Shown piece after piece: positions 8,373 to 11,262 of a stretch of DNA of 11,262 nucleotides (positions are counted from its first letter, which is position 1; each line of letters begins with the position of its first letter). A model generated the notes under the pieces. The model was not told where the DNA came from. It made no database searches and saw only the letters and a program-made list of their open reading frames with translations. Both the position numbers and the translations under genes were made by a program. The DNA comes from Pseudomonadota bacterium (lineage in GTDB: Bacteria > Pseudomonadota > Gammaproteobacteria > Steroidobacterales > Steroidobacteraceae), in assembly GCA_028067895.1 (NCBI GenBank), contig JAPTUI010000440.1, positions 1 to 11,262 on the forward strand, given 5' to 3'.

Positions 8373-9557
8373 GTGAGCAGTTCATCCTCAACCGCGCCTT
8401 TGGGGAACCGTCCGATCCGAGTGCTGCAGATCGGCAATCCCACCGGTCTTTATGGTGCAGAGCGATGGATACTTGCACTGATCACGCATTTGTCACCGCG
8501 TCAGGTCGAGTCGTGGGTGGCCGTCATCAAGGACGCTCCGGAGCTGACGGCCCCCGTGTGCGCGGCGGCAGCTCAATGCGGATTTCGCACGCAAATCTTC
8601 GAGTCCTACGGCAAACTCAGCCGGTCGGCCATCCGCCAGCTGCGTGATTTCATCAGGGCGCATCACATCGATATTGTGCATACGCACGGCTACAAGACCG
8701 ACATCCTCGGTCGTCTTGCGGTGCGCGGCACCTCGTGTAAAGCTGTCTCGACGCCACATGGCTGGGGTGCAACGCCTGGGCTTCGGCTGAAGCTTTACGA
8801 GGCCCTGGACCGGATGGCGCTCAGGTTCTTTGATGCCGTTGTGCCATTGTCACGAGCGATGTTCGATGGGTTGAGTCATCTGGGGCTGGGAAAGGACCGG
8901 CTGCACCTGATTGAAAACGGCGTGGATCTCACGGAGATCGACGCCACGCACGATCTGCCCGATGACCTCGCGGCGCTGCGTGCAGAGGGTGCGCTCGTCA
9001 TCGGCTATGTAGGCCGCCTCGACCGAGGCAAGCGAGTCGATACCCTTATCCGGGCGGTGCATGCACTGCCGGCGGGACGCACATTTCTCTGCCTGGTGGG
9101 AGAAGGTCCGGAGCGGCCGGCTCTCGAGCAGCTGGCGGGAACGCTCCTCGCACCCGGTCAGTACGCATTCATGGGTTTTCGGACTGACCGGATCGCCCTC
9201 ATGCGGGGGTTCGACCTCTTCGTGCTGCCCTCGATGCACGAAGGCATTCCGCGCTGTCTGATGGAGGCGATGGCGGCGGGTGTCGCCGCCATCGCCTCCA
9301 ATATCCCCGGCTGCCGCGAGCTCGTCATCGACCAGGAGACCGGACTACTGTTCCCGGCGGGAGACGACCTCGTTCTCGCGCAGCACCTGCAAACGCTCAG
9401 CGCCAATCCGGAGTTGCGCGCGCGACTGGCACAGAGTGGTCAGGCGCATATCCGCCAGCATTTCTCGGCGCAGACGATGGCGCAGCGGTATACCGCCCTC
9501 TACGAAAAGCTCATGGAACGAGCGGTGCTCGACATGCCCGCGCGCGAGGTGGCATGA
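8373..9557 (+). CDS. GT4-family glycosyltransferase (GTG start)
   Basis: A 394-residue GT-B glycosyltransferase. A Ser-rich 12-residue lead precedes the first Rossmann strand VLQIGNPTGLYGAERW (17-32), where the Gly-Ala-Glu-Arg loop sits near the acceptor site. Further landmarks are DIVHTHGYKTDI, VSTPHGWG, and the second half beginning near residue 208 with VIGYVGRLDRGKRVDTL. The E-x7-E motif is intact at Glu290 and Glu298 (EGIPRCLME). The chosen start is GTG at 8373, six bases after the amidotransferase stop. No good Shine-Dalgarno precedes it, so reinitiation from the upstream gene is likely; no in-frame ATG lies near the domain start. Its stop overlaps an ATG at 9554, which begins a frame that soon loses resemblance to any protein. 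Family assignment is firm; the sugar and linkage are unknown. Confidence 0.9.
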   Translation: MSSSSSTAPLGNRPIRVLQIGNPTGLYGAERWILALITHLSPRQVESWVAVIKDAPELTAPVCAAAAQCGFRTQIFESYGKLSRSAIRQLRDFIRAHHIDIVHTHGYKTDILGRLAVRGTSCKAVSTPHGWGATPGLRLKLYEALDRMALRFFDAVVPLSRAMFDGLSHLGLGKDRLHLIENGVDLTEIDATHDLPDDLAALRAEGALVIGYVGRLDRGKRVDTLIRAVHALPAGRTFLCLVGEGPERPALEQLAGTLLAPGQYAFMGFRTDRIALMRGFDLFVLPSMHEGIPRCLMEAMAAGVAAIASNIPGCRELVIDQETGLLFPAGDDLVLAQHLQTLSANPELRARLAQSGQAHIRQHFSAQTMAQRYTALYEKLMERAVLDMPAREVA

Positions 9558-9707
9558 AGATCTTCTTCGTCACCGAGAACTTCCAACACCCGCTGTATGC
9601 GGGCGCGAATGGGCGCACAGCAACGGTGGGGCACGGCGCCGATCGGGATGTGATTGAAGACAATTTCGCGGAGAGTCTTCGACGAGACTGGAGTGAGTTC
9701 CCAACGC

Positions 9708-9732
9708 CGGCACTCGTAGCTTACGAGTGTCG
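9708..9732. repeat. Inverted repeat (11-bp stem, 3-base loop)
   Basis: Arms 9708-9718 (CGGCACTCGTA) and 9722-9732 (TACGAGTGTCG) pair over 11 positions with one G-U wobble around the loop GCT. No run of T follows, so this is not a standard rho-independent terminator. A smaller 5-bp hairpin (9674-9678 with 9685-9689) lies just upstream. A 4-bp stem (9759-9762 with 9767-9770) lies just before the ligase ribosome-binding site. It could be a regulatory RNA structure, a protein-binding palindrome or part of a dispersed repeat. Confidence 0.5.
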
Positions 9733-9769
9733 CCCGCCTATGCGTAGTCATTTGTGGGTGGCCACTGCC

Positions 9770-9775
9770 AGGAGG
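9770..9775 (+). promoter_or_regulatory. Strong Shine-Dalgarno deciding the ligase start
   Basis: A perfect AGGAGG, the strongest ribosome-binding site in the window. Only one base separates it from the ATG at 9777, which is too close for normal initiation. The in-frame ATG at 9786 is ten bases away and is the better start. Its strength contrasts with the coupled, weak-site genes upstream and suggests that the ligase gene is translated independently after the disturbed junction. Confidence 0.6.
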
Positions 9776-9785
9776 CATGCGGATC

Positions 9786-11126
9786 ATGGGTAGAATGATC
9801 GTCATTGGACTGATCTCACTCGTCACGCTGCTGAGTTTTGCTTTTCCGTGGATCGGAGCGGTTGCCGGTTATACCTTCACGGCACTCGCGCCACAGGATG
9901 TCTGGTATTGGGATTTCACCGGGTTCAGGCCCGAATTCTGGATGCTTGGTGCGACGGGCATTGGCTTCGTCATCGGTGTCATGACTCACCGGATCAATGT
10001 CGACATCGTGAAGAACAAGCGCAATCTGTACTTGTTCATCCTGCTGATCTGCTGTGTCATCTCATATTACTTCGGGCCCTTCACGCACGTCGGGGGGCCC
10101 TATCGGTTCACGAATTCAACCTACCGGTTGGACAATCTTTACAAGATATTCATTCTTTTCCTTATTGCTTCGGCCTGCATCGACCGCGAGTCGCGCCTGA
10201 AGGTCCTGTATGGCGTGCTGGTCTTCTCCGGCATTTACATGACCTATTGGGCGCATCATCAATATGTGATCGGCAATTACAACGGTCGCTTGGGTGGACC
10301 CGCGGGCCCGGGAAATTCGGGGATGTACGTCGATCAGAACAGCTTTGCCATGCTGTTCGTCGTGCTCTCGCCTTTCATATGGTACTGGGGTGCGATCCAG
10401 AGATCCGCTTGGAAGTGGATAATCTGGCTCATCATCCCGTTCTGCTGGCGGGCGGTATTCCTGACCGCCTCTCGCGGGGGACTTCTCGGTCTCGGCGTGA
10501 CGCTGGTCGTGATCGTTCTGCGCTCGAATCGCCGGATTCTGGGGCTCCTGCTGCTGCCGGCTTTTCTATTTGTGTTCTTCGCGCATGGCGGATCGGTCAT
10601 GTTGCGCCGTGCCACGAGGATCACGAACTACCACAAGCAGGGGTCCGCGGCTGACAGACTCGAATCCTGGCATGCCGCGCTCGAGATGATCGTGCATCAT
10701 CCCATCACCGGGGTTGGACTTGCATCTTACGGGCCCGCATTTCCTCATTATTCGAATAAACAGCCGCGCGAAGCGCATGACACATTCCTGCAGATCGCGG
10801 CGGATAATGGTCTGATCGCAGGCATCATGTATCTCCTGGTGATCTACGGTGTGTTGACCTCTCTGTGGAAGAACGGTATCAGCATGAAGAAGCGGGACCC
10901 GGACGCTATCCATTCCTTTCTGTATGCGGCCAATGAGGCCACACTGGCGAGTTTTGCAGGGCTCATCGTGTGCTCAGTCTTTCTCTCGCTACAAGACTTC
11001 GAAATCTTCTATTGCCTGGTCGTCATCGCAAACGCAGTTCTCTATCTCAGCAACACAAACGCCGAAGATTCCGATCAGCCGGAGCCTGCACAAGATGGTG
11101 CAGTGGCTCCGTCGATGCAGGCATGA
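9786..11126 (+). CDS. O-antigen-ligase/Wzy-type membrane protein, XrtA-associated O-glycosylation ligase-like
   Basis: A 446-residue polytopic inner-membrane protein with roughly ten or more hydrophobic segments spread over its length. It should transfer or polymerise lipid-linked glycan on the periplasmic side. The N terminus (FAFPWIGAVAGYTF, then the PQDVWYWDF region) resembles the family called putative O-glycosylation ligase, exosortase A-associated (TIGR03097, from memory). The Wzy_C/WaaL core is visible: TASRGGLLGLG with Arg230, then the periplasmic stretch AADRLESWHAALEMIVHHPI, GVGLASYGPAFPHY, and EAHDTFLQIAADNGLIAG with His331. The Arg and His correspond in type to residues important in WaaL ligases. 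I chose the ATG at 9786 because of its spacing from AGGAGG at 9770-9775; ATG 9777 would add three residues. The gene is visibly poorer in GC than its upstream neighbours (about half GC on the lines around 10021-10200), partly because of its hydrophobic codons. Ligase and polymerase cannot be separated by sequence alone. Confidence 0.87.
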   Translation: MGRMIVIGLISLVTLLSFAFPWIGAVAGYTFTALAPQDVWYWDFTGFRPEFWMLGATGIGFVIGVMTHRINVDIVKNKRNLYLFILLICCVISYYFGPFTHVGGPYRFTNSTYRLDNLYKIFILFLIASACIDRESRLKVLYGVLVFSGIYMTYWAHHQYVIGNYNGRLGGPAGPGNSGMYVDQNSFAMLFVVLSPFIWYWGAIQRSAWKWIIWLIIPFCWRAVFLTASRGGLLGLGVTLVVIVLRSNRRILGLLLLPAFLFVFFAHGGSVMLRRATRITNYHKQGSAADRLESWHAALEMIVHHPITGVGLASYGPAFPHYSNKQPREAHDTFLQIAADNGLIAGIMYLLVIYGVLTSLWKNGISMKKRDPDAIHSFLYAANEATLASFAGLIVCSVFLSLQDFEIFYCLVVIANAVLYLSNTNAEDSDQPEPAQDGAVAPSMQA

Positions 11127-11133
11127 AGAGAAC

Positions 11134-11262
11134 ATGGACCGTGTAAACTCTCGAGGCCTGAAAGACCTCGTCATTTCATTTGACTTCCCGCCGGAGATTG
11201 GTGGCGCCCATAAATGGCTGTATGAAGTCTATCGGCGCTGGCCTGTAACGGCAGATGTCTTG
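11134..11262 (+). CDS. Glycosyltransferase (GT4-like), 5' part
   Basis: The first 43 codons of a gene that runs off the window. ISFDFPPEIGGAHKWLYEVY (residues 14-33) is the typical first strand and glycine-rich acceptor loop of GT4-type GT-B enzymes. The ATG at 11134 follows the ligase stop by seven bases and has an AAGAGA stretch at 11126-11131, just upstream. An earlier ATG at 11123 overlaps the ligase stop but reads only seven codons before TAA, so it cannot be the start of this frame. Family is likely from the N-terminal motif alone; donor and catalytic motifs lie outside the window. Confidence 0.75.
   Translation, partial: MDRVNSRGLKDLVISFDFPPEIGGAHKWLYEVYRRWPVTADVL

Larger units (their letters stand above)
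9554..9793 (+). pseudogene. Truncated gene start / orphan 79-codon frame
   Basis: An ATG overlapping the preceding stop as ATGA, with GAGGT at 9546-9550, opens a 79-residue frame. Its first codons, MKIFFVTENFQHPLYAG, look like the first strand and loop of a GT-B glycosyltransferase. After about residue 17 I see no continuing domain, and the frame ends at 9793, inside the next gene. The simplest reading is the remnant of a glycosyltransferase gene whose body was lost, leaving its start still coupled to the operon. From about 9600 onward the DNA contains inverted repeats and may have a different origin. Alternatives are a genuine small protein or a structured untranslated leader for the ligase gene. 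Confidence is moderate that something is unusual here and low for the exact nature. Confidence 0.4.

Noticed and set aside
9708..9740. Hairpin as a rho-independent terminator
   Set aside because: The stem is good, but the following bases are GC-rich with no T-run, so it is reported as an inverted repeat only.
9721..9750. Possible promoter before the ligase gene (TTACGA-like and TAGTCA-like boxes)
   Set aside because: Both boxes match the consensus poorly, and the first lies inside the 11-bp hairpin. The evidence is too weak to annotate.
9500..9826. Minus-strand frame of 108 codons across the disturbed junction, with a protein-like middle section
   Set aside because: It spans the ends of two plus-strand genes, lacks a visible ribosome-binding site, and I recognise no family. 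The middle section (about 9600-9776) is kept only as a possible repeat to search for.
9848..10654. Second plus-strand frame of 268 codons inside the ligase gene
   Set aside because: It is a shifted frame of a gene with clear Wzy_C/WaaL motifs and membrane segments. It has no start signal and no recognisable domain.

Overview
This window is one uninterrupted, plus-strand stretch of a surface-polysaccharide (exopolysaccharide or O-antigen type) biosynthesis and export locus. It holds nine coding units plus one short broken or orphan frame. Most of it is strongly GC-rich, with GC-ending codons. Several families are ones known from exosortase A (XrtA)/PEP-CTERM polysaccharide loci. Together these point to a free-living, GC-rich proteobacterium, most likely a gamma- or betaproteobacterium. 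That placement is an inference from composition and gene families, not from a marker gene.

Layout: (1) 1-744, the 3' part of a Wzt-type ABC-transporter ATPase with a C-terminal carbohydrate-binding domain; (2) 741-2015, a GT-B glycosyltransferase resembling the XrtA-associated 'stp1' family; (3) 2012-4642, an 876-residue protein with a RIFT-barrel-like N terminus and a probable alpha/alpha-barrel C terminus, resembling exo-rhamnogalacturonan lyase (PL26-like) proteins; (4) 4652-5827, a GT4 glycosyltransferase; (5) 5824-6453, a membrane-anchored left-handed beta-helix acyltransferase; (6) 6459-8366, an asparagine-synthase-type amidotransferase; (7) 8373-9557, another GT4 glycosyltransferase; (8) 9554-9785, a disturbed junction with a truncated gene start and inverted repeats; (9) 9786-11126, a polytopic O-antigen-ligase/Wzy-type protein of the XrtA-associated O-glycosylation ligase kind; (10) 11134-11262, the start of a further glycosyltransferase cut by the window edge.

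The genes are packed as an operon. Start and stop codons overlap as ATGA at 741, 2012, 5824 and 9554, and the other gaps are 5-9 bases, except for the disturbed junction. A plausible scheme is as follows. The glycosyltransferases build a glycan on a lipid carrier in the cytoplasm. The amidotransferase and acyltransferase decorate it. The Wzt ATPase (with an unseen Wzm permease, expected upstream) recognises the glycan and drives export. The ligase-like membrane protein then transfers or polymerises it on the periplasmic side. The PL26-like protein is the least expected member: it has no visible signal peptide, so its place in this scheme is unclear. No tRNA, rRNA, CRISPR array, intact insertion sequence or rho-independent terminator was seen, and no convincing promoter. 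No gap longer than 300 bases lacks a gene; the only sizeable poorly explained stretch is about 9600-9776.
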